NCBI GenBank assembly: GCA_038533575.1 | Contig: JBCAYL010000001.1 | Location: 1,206,226-1,270,225 of the forward strand | Direction of reading: 5' to 3' | DNA: 64,000 bases | DNA from: Pseudomonadota bacterium | Lineage (GTDB): Bacteria > Pseudomonadota > Alphaproteobacteria > Rhodobacterales > Rhodobacteraceae | Shown here: in pieces, positions 36,626-45,115 of the stretch | Numbering within the stretch: the stretch's first letter is position 1 | How the letters are laid out: the number at the start of each line of letters is the position of its first letter | Program-made: the position numbers and the translations under genes | Notes under the pieces: generated by a model | Told to the model about the DNA's origin: nothing | Database searches by the model: none | The model's input: the letters and a program-made list of their open reading frames with translations, nothing else

Positions 36626-37918
36626 TCACCGCGCGAGGATCAGGTCGGCTGAAAGCCCGCCGAGATCCTCGCTTTCTCCCAGCCGCAGCATACCCCCGTG
36701 TCGCCGCGCCGTGTCCGCCGCGATAGCAAGCCCGAGGCCCACCGAGCCGCCCTCGTTTTGCCCCCGTGCCGGATCAAGCCGTGTGAACGGACGGGTGGCC
36801 GCCTCACGCTCCGCCTCGGAGATCCCGGGCCCGTCATCTTCGACCCGGATGCGCACCGAGCGCTCGAGCACCTCGCAGGAGAGCCGCACCCGCTTGCCAT
36901 AGCGGGCGGCGTTGGAAAGGAGGTTCGTCACGCTGCGCTTGAGCCCGATCGGGCGCACGCCCATGGTAAGTTCCGGCAGCGCGCCCGCGAGATCGACCTT
37001 GCGGCCCATGCGGCGCACATCCTCGATGCACTCGCCGATCAGCGCGCCCAGATCCGTTTCCACCATCTCCTCCGCCGCGCCGACTCGTGCGAATTCGAGA
37101 AAGGCATCGATCATCCCGTTCATGTCGTCCACGTCGCGCCGCATATCCGCGGCCTCGGGCTCGTCCATCATCGAGAGCGCGAGCCGCATGCGCGTGAGCG
37201 GTGTCCGAAGGTCGTGGCTCACCCCCGACAGCATCAGCGTGCGCTGCTCGATCTGCCGCTCGATACGGGCCCGCATGGCCAGGAACGAAGACCCTGCCGC
37301 GCGGACCTCGGTGGCGCCCGAAGGCGTATAGGGCACGATACTGCCCCGCCCGAACGCCTCCGACGCGGCGGCGAGCCGCCGGATCGGGCGCAGCTGGTTG
37401 CGCAGGTAGACGAAGGCGATGAGGATCATGACAGCCCCCGCCACGAGCATCAGCACGAGGAGCTGGTGTGGATTGCGCGCGGACACGTAGGGACGCCCGA
37501 ACGACACGCGATAGACGTCGCCCTGCCAGGCGATCCACGCCTCCACCTGCCGGATATTGCTCAGATCGATCGCGCGGAGGTCATAGATCTCCTCCATCCG
37601 CGAATTGATCGTGAGCCCGGAGATATCGTACCAGAGCCGCCCCGGGGCCTCCGGCAAGGGCTCCTGCGATAGTCGGATCCCGAGAGGGGCCGCCACTTCC
37701 GCATTCGCCGTCGCGACGCCGGTCTCGTCGGCGGCCCGCAGCACTTCGGAGATCATGACGGAGGTGGTGTTCACCATTTGCCGGGTGACATCCTCGAAAT
37801 GCCGCTGGATAAAGACCACCGACACGATGATCTGGAGCGCGAGAAACGGCAGCGCCACGATGAGCGCCGCGCGCCCGTAAAGCCCCCGGGGCATGTATCG
37901 TTTGAGCCAGCCGAACAT
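36626..37918 (-). CDS. EnvZ-like sensor histidine kinase
   Basis: A 430-residue sensor kinase. TM1 (about 16-37), a periplasmic domain of about 110 residues, TM2 (153-172) and HAMP (172-225) lead to a DHp domain with phospho-acceptor H235 in SGVSHDLRTPLTRMRLAL, then a HATPase domain with N-box NLLSNAARYG, VEDDGPGIS and SVGLGLAI. No response-regulator gene is adjacent in this window, which is unusual for EnvZ/OmpR pairs. The signal is unknown. Confidence 0.92.
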   Translation of the reverse strand: MFGWLKRYMPRGLYGRAALIVALPFLALQIIVSVVFIQRHFEDVTRQMVNTTSVMISEVLRAADETGVATANAEVAAPLGIRLSQEPLPEAPGRLWYDISGLTINSRMEEIYDLRAIDLSNIRQVEAWIAWQGDVYRVSFGRPYVSARNPHQLLVLMLVAGAVMILIAFVYLRNQLRPIRRLAAASEAFGRGSIVPYTPSGATEVRAAGSSFLAMRARIERQIEQRTLMLSGVSHDLRTPLTRMRLALSMMDEPEAADMRRDVDDMNGMIDAFLEFARVGAAEEMVETDLGALIGECIEDVRRMGRKVDLAGALPELTMGVRPIGLKRSVTNLLSNAARYGKRVRLSCEVLERSVRIRVEDDGPGISEAEREAATRPFTRLDPARGQNEGGSVGLGLAIAADTARRHGGMLRLGESEDLGGLSADLILAR

Positions 37919-37972
37919 GGCGCGAGCCTAGGGCGGACATGCCGGGTTGGCCATGGGGGACGGGAGGAGAGC

Positions 37973-38842
37973 ATGCCTGCGACCGAGCTCGAAGAAGACT
38001 TGCTGCTTGTCCGCGCGCCGAACCCCTCGCCGCTCACCGCCGACGGCACCAATACCTACCTCCTCGGGCGCGACGCCGCCGTGATCATCGACCCGGGCCC
38101 GGACGAGGAGAGCCACGCGGCCGCGATCCACGCCGCGCTCGCGGGCCGCGAGGTGGCCGCGATCCTCGTCACGCACAGCCATCGCGATCATTCTCCCCTC
38201 GCCCGCTCTCTTTCGGACACGTCCGGCGCGCCGGTTTACGCCTTCGGCCCCACCGGCGCAGGCACCTCCGCCATCATGGCCTCGCTCGACGGCGCGCTCG
38301 GCGGCGGCGAAGGCGCCGACCGGGACTTCGTGCCTGACGTCACACTGGCTCACGGCCAAAGCCTCACCCTCGGCGGCGAGCGCATCACCGCCCTCCACAC
38401 GCCCGGCCATTTCGGCAATCACCTCTGCTTTGGCTGGCGCGGGGCGCTCTTTTCGGGAGATCACGTCATGGGCTGGGCCAGCACGCTCGTCTCGCCGCCC
38501 GATGGCGATCTCACCGATTTCATGGCGAGCTGCGCCCTGCTTAAATCCCGCGAAGACCGCGTCTACTATCCCGGGCACGGCGCGCCGGTCACCGATCCCG
38601 CCGCCCGCCTCGCCTGGCTCGTGACCCATCGCAAGGCGCGAGAAGCACAGATCGTCGCCCGCTTGAGCAGCACGCCACAAAGCGCGGCTGACATCACAGA
38701 GGCAGTCTACCTAGACGTGGCGCGCAGCCTCTGGCCGGCCGCGTCCCGCAACGTCCTCGCCCACCTGATCGACCTCACGGCCCGCGGCCTCGCGGCCCCC
38801 GAAGGCCCGCTATCCGAGCAGGCGAAATTCACCCGCGCCTGA
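37973..38842 (+). CDS. metallo-beta-lactamase-fold hydrolase
   Basis: A 289-residue MBL-fold protein. Zinc-binding THSHRDHSPLA (His-x-His-x-Asp-His), HTPGHFGNHLCF, LFSGDHVMGW and YPGHG are in order, and a C-terminal winged-helix part follows (RNVLAHLIDLTARGL). The arrangement fits LACTB2-like or glyoxalase-II-like hydrolases rather than true beta-lactamases. GGGAGGAG precedes ATG 37973. It is divergent from the histidine kinase. Confidence 0.9.
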   Translation: MPATELEEDLLLVRAPNPSPLTADGTNTYLLGRDAAVIIDPGPDEESHAAAIHAALAGREVAAILVTHSHRDHSPLARSLSDTSGAPVYAFGPTGAGTSAIMASLDGALGGGEGADRDFVPDVTLAHGQSLTLGGERITALHTPGHFGNHLCFGWRGALFSGDHVMGWASTLVSPPDGDLTDFMASCALLKSREDRVYYPGHGAPVTDPAARLAWLVTHRKAREAQIVARLSSTPQSAADITEAVYLDVARSLWPAASRNVLAHLIDLTARGLAAPEGPLSEQAKFTRA

Positions 38843-38895
38843 CCCCAAATCCCTCTGGACGCCCCCAAAGGCCATTGCTATACGCGCGGCGGTGT

Positions 38896-38970
38896 TCCGG
38901 CGTAGCTCAGCGGTAGAGCAGTTGACTGTTAATCAATTGGTCGTAGGTTCGATCCCTACCGCCGGAGCCA
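38896..38970 (+). tRNA. tRNA-Asn(GUU)
   Basis: Cloverleaf with acceptor TCCGGCG/CGCCGGA, anticodon stem GTTGA/TCAAT and loop CTGTTAA (anticodon GTT, 38928-38930), T-stem and loop around GGTTCGATCC, discriminator G and an encoded CCA end. A short AAGCTAGCTT palindrome and T-run follow (38978-38998) but are weak as a terminator. Confidence 0.96.
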
Positions 38971-39064
38971 AATTCCTAAGCTAGCTTGATAATTTTTGGT
39001 GCATAACGCGCTCGATGTTGGCTGGACGCTGTTTCCACTTCACTTCCGCACCAGATTTCCCTCT

Positions 39065-39208
39065 CTAGTCCTCCTCCTCGAGGAGGATACGGGCGGCGTC
39101 GCCTTCGAGGTCGTCGTATTGCCGGTGCCTCAGCGTCCAGATGAAGGCCGCCAGGGCGCCGAGGCCCAAAAGGAGCGAACAGGGGACGAGGACCACGAGG
39201 ATATTCAT
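39065..39208 (-). CDS. ccoS: cbb3 oxidase maturation protein CcoS
   Basis: A 47-residue protein, MNILVVLVPCSLLLGLGALA then FIWTLRHRQYDDLEGDA and a Glu-rich end. One membrane helix with the conserved WTLRHRQYDDLEGDA-type tail is the CcoS/FixS signature. CcoS is needed for cofactor insertion into the cbb3 oxidase. It overlaps the ccoI stop by 4 bp (ATGA), so it is the last gene of ccoGHIS. Confidence 0.93.
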   Translation of the reverse strand: MNILVVLVPCSLLLGLGALAAFIWTLRHRQYDDLEGDAARILLEEED

Positions 39209-41337
39209 GACTTGCCCCTCGGCGGCGCGAGCCCACGCATGGCGTTGAGGACCACGGTGATCGAACTCGACGACATGGCGATGGAGGCCGCAAGCGGAGT
39301 GGCGAAGCCCGCGATGGCGATGGGCACGGCGACGAGGTTGTAGAGCGTGGAAATGTTGATGTTCTGTGCCATGCGCCGCGTCGCGCGGCGGCTCACGGCG
39401 AGGGCGTCCGCGATGCCGGCGAGGTCTTTCGACACGAGGATGGCGTCGGCGGCCTTGCGGCTGGCATCGAGCGCCGTACCCGGGGCCATGGACGCATGCG
39501 CCGCCGCAAGGGCCGCGGTGTCGTTGAGGCCGTCGCCCACCATAAGAACCTTCGCACCCTCCGCTTCGAGATCGCGGAGGATGGTAAGCTTGTCCTCCGG
39601 CCCGAGGCGCGCATGGACCTCGTCGAGCGAGAGCGCGGCGGCCATGCGGGCCGCGTTGGCCGCGCTGTCCCCGGTGAGCATGACCACGCGGAGACCGGCC
39701 TCTCGCAGGGCACGCACGGCGTCTCGCGCGCTGGGAAGAAGCGCTTCCTTCGCCGCGAGCACATGCGTCGTCTCCCCTATCCGGAAGACCGTCTCGGCCC
39801 CCGCCCCATCCTCGCGCCCGAGCGCAACCATCAGGGCTCCGAAGCGCGCGCTAACGCCCTGCCCGGCCGTCTCTCGCAGATCGGTGAGTGGCGCTGGCGT
39901 CACCTCGCTCAGGGCGCGCGACAATGTCCGGCAAAGGGGGTGGTCAGAGGCATCGGCGAGCGCGCGCAGGATCCGGCGATCGGCATCGCGGAGCCCCGCT
40001 GGAACCTCGAGCTGGCGCTCGGTGAGCGTGCCGGTCTTGTCGAAGACCACCGTGTCCACCGCCGCGAAACGCTCCAGCGCCGTGTCCGACTTGATGAGAA
40101 GCCCCGCGCGGTAGAGCCGCGCCGTGGCGGCCACGGCCACGGCGGGGACGGCGAGCCCCAGCGCGCAGGGGCACGTGATGATGAGCGTGGCGATGGCGAC
40201 ATTGATCGCCATGCGCGCATCTCCCGTGGCCCAATACCAGCCGATAAAGGCCGCCGCCGAGAGGACATGGACGAGCGGCGTGTAGATCTCGGCGGCGCGG
40301 TCGGCGACGCCGATATACTGGCCGCGCGCGCCCTCCGCGGTGGCGACGAGCTGCGCTATGCGACGGATCGTGGTGTCCTCTCCCACCGCGGTGGCGCGCA
40401 GGATCACCGGGCCATCGAGCACGATCTCCCCGGCCCTCAGCGGCGCCCCGGCGGACCGCTGGACGGGATCGCTTTCGCCCGTGATGAAGCTCGCATCCAC
40501 CATGGTGTCCGCGCTCTCGAGGCGCGCCTCGACCGGCACCCGCGCCCCGGCCGTGAGCCAGAGGGCATCGCCCACCGCGATCTCGGACAGGAGGCGGCTC
40601 ACGCGGACCCCGTCTTCGATGCGAAGCACGCGCGAGGGCTCCATGGCCGCCAGATTGTCCGCTGCCGAATGCGCCGCGCGGCGCAGGCGCTGGTCCAGGA
40701 CCCGCCCCACGAGGAGAAAGAAGGTGAGCGTGAGCGCAGCATCGAACCATGCGTGCTGGCCCGAATGCACGACCTCGTAGAGCGACATCGCACAGGCCAG
40801 AAGGATCGCCAGCGAAATGGGCACATCCATGTTCACCCGCCGCGCGAGGAGCGCGCGCGCCGCACTGCGAAAGAAGGGCTGTGCCGAGTATGCCGCGGCG
40901 GGGAGCGCGATGGCCGCGGAGACCCAATGGAGAAAGTCGCGCGTCGTGTCGCCTGCCCCGGCCCAGACAGCCACGGAGAGGAGCGTGACGTTCATCATCG
41001 CGAAGCCCGCCACGCCCATGTGGATGGTGTAGTCCTCGCCCGCAGCGCGGGCGGGCGCGGCATCGGCGACCTCGTGCGCCTCGTAGCCTGCCTTGGCCAG
41101 TTCGCGGATCCACGGCGTGGGGTCTGCACCCGATCGCGCCGCCACGGCCACGCGCTTGCGCGTGAGATTGACCCGCGCGCCATCGATATCGGGGCACCGC
41201 GCGAGGGCGCGCTCGACGCCGCGGATACAGCCCGCGCAATGTATGCCGGGCAGCACGAGCTCGTGGGTGACGCGCTCGGGCGCTGCGAGCTGCGCGGCGC
41301 CTTCCAAGGCGCAACCGGGGCAGGCCGCCACGCTCAT
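39205..41337 (-). CDS. ccoI: copper-exporting P1B-type ATPase for cbb3 assembly
   Basis: A 710-residue Cu(I) P-type ATPase of the FixI/CcoI group. It has an N-terminal CPGC (C6, C9), a heavy-metal domain motif GIHCAGC (C34, C37), the membrane CPC metal site in TLIITCPCALGLAV, phosphorylation Asp in FDKTGTLT, and the hinge MVGDGLNDTAALA. It exports copper to the periplasm for oxidase maturation. ATG at 41337 overlaps the ccoH stop. Confidence 0.96.
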   Translation of the reverse strand: MSVAACPGCALEGAAQLAAPERVTHELVLPGIHCAGCIRGVERALARCPDIDGARVNLTRKRVAVAARSGADPTPWIRELAKAGYEAHEVADAAPARAAGEDYTIHMGVAGFAMMNVTLLSVAVWAGAGDTTRDFLHWVSAAIALPAAAYSAQPFFRSAARALLARRVNMDVPISLAILLACAMSLYEVVHSGQHAWFDAALTLTFFLLVGRVLDQRLRRAAHSAADNLAAMEPSRVLRIEDGVRVSRLLSEIAVGDALWLTAGARVPVEARLESADTMVDASFITGESDPVQRSAGAPLRAGEIVLDGPVILRATAVGEDTTIRRIAQLVATAEGARGQYIGVADRAAEIYTPLVHVLSAAAFIGWYWATGDARMAINVAIATLIITCPCALGLAVPAVAVAATARLYRAGLLIKSDTALERFAAVDTVVFDKTGTLTERQLEVPAGLRDADRRILRALADASDHPLCRTLSRALSEVTPAPLTDLRETAGQGVSARFGALMVALGREDGAGAETVFRIGETTHVLAAKEALLPSARDAVRALREAGLRVVMLTGDSAANAARMAAALSLDEVHARLGPEDKLTILRDLEAEGAKVLMVGDGLNDTAALAAAHASMAPGTALDASRKAADAILVSKDLAGIADALAVSRRATRRMAQNINISTLYNLVAVPIAIAGFATPLAASIAMSSSSITVVLNAMRGLAPPRGKS

Positions 41338-41789
41338 CGCCGGACCCACAGGACGATCCGCTGGCGGAAGACTGTCCCATCTTCGGCCACGGCGGCGAGC
41401 CGAAGGTTCCAATTGCCCGGCCCGAGGGGCTCGATGATGCCGAGATGCGTGGTGCCATCGAAGTGGAAGACGACCTCCTGATCTTCGCCGACATGGGTGG
41501 CCCGGCCGAGCGTGGCGCGCGTGATGTCCGGCGCGACGGCGCCTTGCGCGTCGAAGATGGCGAGCCTCAGCTCATCGCCCTCGGTCGTCAGATCGATCTC
41601 CCAGCCCAGCGCGAGCTGCGCATCGCGGTCGCGGTCGAAGGACTGGCTGGCGACGTAGGAATTCTTCACCTCGAGCCCCGGAAACGTGCCGACGGCGCTG
41701 AAGGCCAACGCCAGGTTCACGGTGATGATGACGGCATAGAAGGCGAGAAACGCCATCAGGACGTGCCAGCCCTTGAGTTCGCGGGTCAT
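41334..41789 (-). CDS. ccoH: cbb3 oxidase assembly protein CcoH (FixH)
   Basis: A 151-residue FixH/CcoH protein. One N-terminal membrane helix (WHVLMAFLAFYAVIITVNLA), the VKNSYVASQSFD motif and a periplasmic beta-rich domain ending RIVLWVRR match the family. It interacts with the cbb3 complex during assembly. Overlaps of 4 bp on both sides couple it with ccoG and ccoI. The longer frame upstream to 42233 is discarded. Confidence 0.94.
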   Translation of the reverse strand: MTRELKGWHVLMAFLAFYAVIITVNLALAFSAVGTFPGLEVKNSYVASQSFDRDRDAQLALGWEIDLTTEGDELRLAIFDAQGAVAPDITRATLGRATHVGEDQEVVFHFDGTTHLGIIEPLGPGNWNLRLAAVAEDGTVFRQRIVLWVRR

Positions 41790-43201
41790 CGGAGAGCCCT
41801 CCCATTGAAGATGCTGTCGGCGTGGACGCGTTCGCCCGAGGCGAGATCCTCGATCCAGAAGCGGATATCGGTGACATCGGCCTCGGCGGGGTCGGACCCG
41901 CGCGGCGCGACGAGGTAGACACGCTGGAGCCGCGTTTCGTTGGCGGTGACGGTGACGGTCTCGTAGGGCGTGCCTTCGAGCTCGGCGCGGAGCGCGAGAT
42001 CGCCCGCCGCGCGGATCCGGAAGGGGCGATCCTCGCCGTGCTTGTTGCGCAGCCGGATGTCGTAGGCGTTGCGGATCGAGCCGTCCGAGAGCGTCACGAA
42101 TTGCGGGTTGCGGATGGGTGCCACCGTGACGTCGATCTCGGCGCGGATGAAGAGCGCGAAGACGAGGGCCACGCCGCAGAGCGACCAGAGCGCGGTATAG
42201 ATCATCGTGCGCGGCCGCAGCACGTGTTTCCAATAGGGCCGTGGCGCCATGCCCTCGCGCTCCCGCGGCTCGTCGGAGAGCGCGAGGTAGTCGACGAGGC
42301 CGCGGGGCTTGCCGATCTTCTTCATGATGTCATCGCAGGCATCGATGCAGAGCGCGCAGGTGATGCAGGCCATCTGCTGTCCGTCGCGGATATCGATCCC
42401 CATGGGGCAGACATTCACGCAGGCCATGCAGTCGATGCAGTCACCGGCGGTCTCCACGCGCTTCTTGCCGCGCGGCTCCCCGCGCCAGTCGCGGTAGGCG
42501 ACGGTAAGCGTGTCGTCGTCCATCATCGCGGCCTGGATGCGCGGCCACGGGCACATATAGATACAGACCTGCTCCCGCATGAAGCCGCCGAAGATGAAGG
42601 TCGTCGCCGTGAGGATCCCGATGGTCGAGTAGGCCACGGGCGCGGCGTTCAGCGTCACGAGTTCGCGCGCGAGCGTGGGCGCATCGGCGAAGTAGAAGAC
42701 CCACGCGCCCCCGGTGCAGAGCGCGATCAGGAGCCAGATTCCCCATTTCGTGCCGCGCAGGCGCGCCTTGCGCAGCGACCATGGCGCGCGGGCGAGCTTG
42801 ATCTGTGCATTCCGGTCGCCTTCGACCCGGCGCTCCACGAGCAGGAAGAGATCGGTCCAGACGGTCTGTGGGCAGGCATAGCCGCACCAGACCCGTCCGA
42901 GCGCGGACGTGAAGAGGAAAAGCCCCACCCCCGCCATGATGAGAAGCCCCGCCACGAAGTAGAATTCATGGGGCCAGATCTCGATCCAGAACCAGTAGAA
43001 CCGCCGCCCGGCGAGGTCCACGAGCACGGCCTGGTCAGGAAGCTGCGGCCCCCTGTCCCAGCGGATCCAGGGGGTGATGTAGTAGACGGCCAGCGTGGCG
43101 ATCATGATCCGCCACTTGAGCGTGCGAAAAGGCCCGGAGACCGTCTTGGGATAGATCGGCTCCCGCGGGGCGTAGAGGCTTTGATTGCTGGCGTCGCTCA
43201 T
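41786..43201 (-). CDS. ccoG: cbb3 oxidase accessory ferredoxin CcoG (FixG)
   Basis: A 471-residue membrane protein with polyferredoxin clusters. Five hydrophobic helices; GRVWCGYACPQTVWTDLF; two 4Fe-4S cysteine motifs (GDCIDCMACVNVCPMGI and CITCALCIDACDDIM); and an Ig-like FixG C-terminal domain. CcoG reduces Cu(II) for the oxidase copper supply. ATG at 43201 is preferred over 43258 as homologues begin near MSDASNQSLYAPREPIYPKTV-like. Confidence 0.95.
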   Translation of the reverse strand: MSDASNQSLYAPREPIYPKTVSGPFRTLKWRIMIATLAVYYITPWIRWDRGPQLPDQAVLVDLAGRRFYWFWIEIWPHEFYFVAGLLIMAGVGLFLFTSALGRVWCGYACPQTVWTDLFLLVERRVEGDRNAQIKLARAPWSLRKARLRGTKWGIWLLIALCTGGAWVFYFADAPTLARELVTLNAAPVAYSTIGILTATTFIFGGFMREQVCIYMCPWPRIQAAMMDDDTLTVAYRDWRGEPRGKKRVETAGDCIDCMACVNVCPMGIDIRDGQQMACITCALCIDACDDIMKKIGKPRGLVDYLALSDEPREREGMAPRPYWKHVLRPRTMIYTALWSLCGVALVFALFIRAEIDVTVAPIRNPQFVTLSDGSIRNAYDIRLRNKHGEDRPFRIRAAGDLALRAELEGTPYETVTVTANETRLQRVYLVAPRGSDPAEADVTDIRFWIEDLASGERVHADSIFNGRALR

Positions 43202-43283
43202 GGCGCGTGCGGGGCCTTCGGCGGCAGGGTGTCTGGGCGGCCCGGTCGCGCCGGGCACGTGGTGCGTTTCCGCCCGGCGGCGG

Positions 43284-44135
43284 TCATTCCCCTCCGCCGA
43301 GCTGGTGAAGATAGAGGGTCACAGCCTTGATCTCGTCCTCCTCGAGGCGCTGGCCCCAGGCGGGCATCACGCCGAAGCGGGCATTGGCGACGGTGTAGGC
43401 CACGGCCTCGCGGCTGCCGCCATAGAGCCAGATCGCGTCGGTGAGGTTGGGTGCCCCGAGGAACTTGTCGCCGAGCCCGGCATCGCCGTGACAGCTCGCG
43501 CACTGATCGGCATAGAGCGCTGCGCCGGTCCCGAAGACGGCGGCGTCGTGATCCTGCCCGGAGAGCGCGAGTACGTATTCGACAACGGCGGCCTGCTCCT
43601 CTTCCGAGAGGATTTCGGCAAACGCCGGCATCTCCGAGTAATGGGCGTCCCAGTCCGTCTCGTTCCGGATGCCGTGGCGCACCGTGTATTCGATCTCGCT
43701 GAGCGTCCCGCCCCAGAGCCAGTCATCATCGAGGAGGTTGGGATAGCCCATTGCCCCTTGCGCGCCCGAGCCATGGCACTGCGAGCAATTGGCCCGAAAG
43801 ACGGCAGCCCCGCCAGCGACGCCGAAGTGATAGGCCGGATCATCGCGGCTGAGCGTGCTCAGGTCCGCCGAGGCGAGCGTGGCGATGACATCGGCGTTGC
43901 GTGCGTCCACCGCGGCGATGTCTGCGGCGACCTCCGCACGCGTTGAGTAGCCGAGAAGGCCCTCTGACGCGCCCGAGATCATGGGCCAGGCCGGGAAGGC
44001 AATGGTGTAGCCGATCCCCCAGATGATCGTGAGGTAGAAGGTATAGAGCCACCAGCGCGGGAGCGGGTTGTTGAGCTCTTCGATCCCGTCCCACTCATGG
44101 CCCGTGGTTTCGACGTCCGGCTTCTTCTTGCTCAT
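43284..44135 (-). CDS. ccoP: cbb3 oxidase diheme cytochrome c subunit III
   Basis: A 283-residue membrane-anchored diheme cytochrome. One N-terminal helix (WWLYTFYLTIIWGIGYTIAF), CSQCH heme site (C117, C120) and CASCH heme site (C212, C215), each with downstream Met ligands such as EMPAFAE and GVMPAWGQ. It passes electrons to CcoO/CcoN. AAGGGAG precedes ATG 44135; the ccoQ stop overlaps it. Confidence 0.97.
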   Translation of the reverse strand: MSKKKPDVETTGHEWDGIEELNNPLPRWWLYTFYLTIIWGIGYTIAFPAWPMISGASEGLLGYSTRAEVAADIAAVDARNADVIATLASADLSTLSRDDPAYHFGVAGGAAVFRANCSQCHGSGAQGAMGYPNLLDDDWLWGGTLSEIEYTVRHGIRNETDWDAHYSEMPAFAEILSEEEQAAVVEYVLALSGQDHDAAVFGTGAALYADQCASCHGDAGLGDKFLGAPNLTDAIWLYGGSREAVAYTVANARFGVMPAWGQRLEEDEIKAVTLYLHQLGGGE

Positions 44136-44365
44136 GACCGTGCTCCCTTTGTGGCGCAGGGGCAGTCCGCGCATCCGCCTGTACAGCCGAGCGTGAGCTC
44201 CGGCGCGGGGCTCCGGTCGTCCCGGAGGGGGATCTGCTTGATCTCGTCATGGACCCGGTTCGATCCCGGCCGCACCACCCAGACGAAGACGCCCACATAG
44301 AAGGTCGTCATCGCCAGGAGAAACCAACTGTCGGCGAAAGCTCTGAGAAGGGTATAGAGTTCCAT
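44132..44365 (-). CDS. ccoQ: cbb3 oxidase subunit CcoQ
   Basis: A 77-residue subunit with one membrane helix (SWFLLAMTTFYVGVFVWV) and the CcoQ-type VRPGSNR and IPLRDD segment. The last 17 residues are Cys-rich (C61, C65, C68, C70 in CTGGCADCPC), which I do not recall from well-studied CcoQ proteins. CcoQ stabilises the CcoP-CcoNO interaction. It is coupled to ccoP by ATGA. Confidence 0.92.
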   Translation of the reverse strand: MELYTLLRAFADSWFLLAMTTFYVGVFVWVVRPGSNRVHDEIKQIPLRDDRSPAPELTLGCTGGCADCPCATKGARS

Positions 44366-44380
44366 GGTGCGCGCCCTCCC

Positions 44381-45106
44381 CTAGCGGCTCTCGTCGGGCA
44401 CGAAGGTCGAGAAATCGACGAGCGTGCCGAGCATCTGCATGTAGGCGATGAGCGCATCCATCTCGGTGAGCGCCTCCTGCCCATCGAAGTTGGAGACGAC
44501 AGCGCCCGGATAGCGCTCGAGGAGCGCGTCCCAGTCGCCGTCCGGATCGGCCTGCACCTTGAGATCGGCGACCGCGTTCTCGATCATCTCGTCGCTATAG
44601 GGCACGCCCACGAAGCGGTGCGTGCTGAGCGTCGGTTCGATCTGTTCGTAGTCGAGCGCCGTGTGGAGCAGGAATTCGTAGTTGGGCATGACGCTCTCGG
44701 GCACCACCGACTGGGGGTCGGTGAAGTGATCGACATGCCAGGCATCCGAGTAGCGCCCGCCCACCCGCGCGAGGTCCGGCCCCGTGCGTTTCGAGCCCCA
44801 TTGGAACGGGTGATCGTATTTCGATTCCGCGGCGAGCGAGTAGTGCCCGTAACGCTCCACCTCGTCCCGCATGGGGCGGATCATCTGGCTGTGGCAGACA
44901 TAGCAGCCCTCGCGGATGTAGATATCGCGCCCCGCGAGCTCGAGCGGTGAATAGGGCCGCATCCCCTCCACGTCCTCGATGGTGTTCTCGAGGTAAAAGA
45001 GCGGTGCGATCTCCACGATGCCGCCAACGCTCACGGTGAGCAGCGACCCGATGAGAAGGAGCGTCGGGCTCTTTTCCAGCAGCGCGTGTTTATCGATGAA
45101 TGCCAT
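44381..45106 (-). CDS. ccoO: cbb3 oxidase monoheme cytochrome c subunit II
   Basis: A 241-residue subunit. N-terminal membrane helix ([26 protein letters not shown]), heme c motif C68-Y-V-C71-H72 ([12 protein letters not shown]), and downstream [14 protein letters not shown] with the heme Met ligand. It transfers electrons from CcoP to CcoN. Its start lies 9 bp after the ccoN stop. Confidence 0.97.
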   Translation of the reverse strand: MAFIDKHALLEKSPTLLLIGSLLTVSVGGIVEIAPLFYLENTIEDVEGMRPYSPLELAGRDIYIREGCYVCHSQMIRPMRDEVERYGHYSLAAESKYDHPFQWGSKRTGPDLARVGGRYSDAWHVDHFTDPQSVVPESVMPNYEFLLHTALDYEQIEPTLSTHRFVGVPYSDEMIENAVADLKVQADPDGDWDALLERYPGAVVSNFDGQEALTEMDALIAYMQMLGTLVDFSTFVPDESR

Positions 45107-45115
45107 GGGACCCCC

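Noticed and set aside
41822-43330. 502-codon plus-strand open frame opposite ccoG
   Set aside because: Shadow frame created by codon bias of ccoG; no recognisable domain or start signal.
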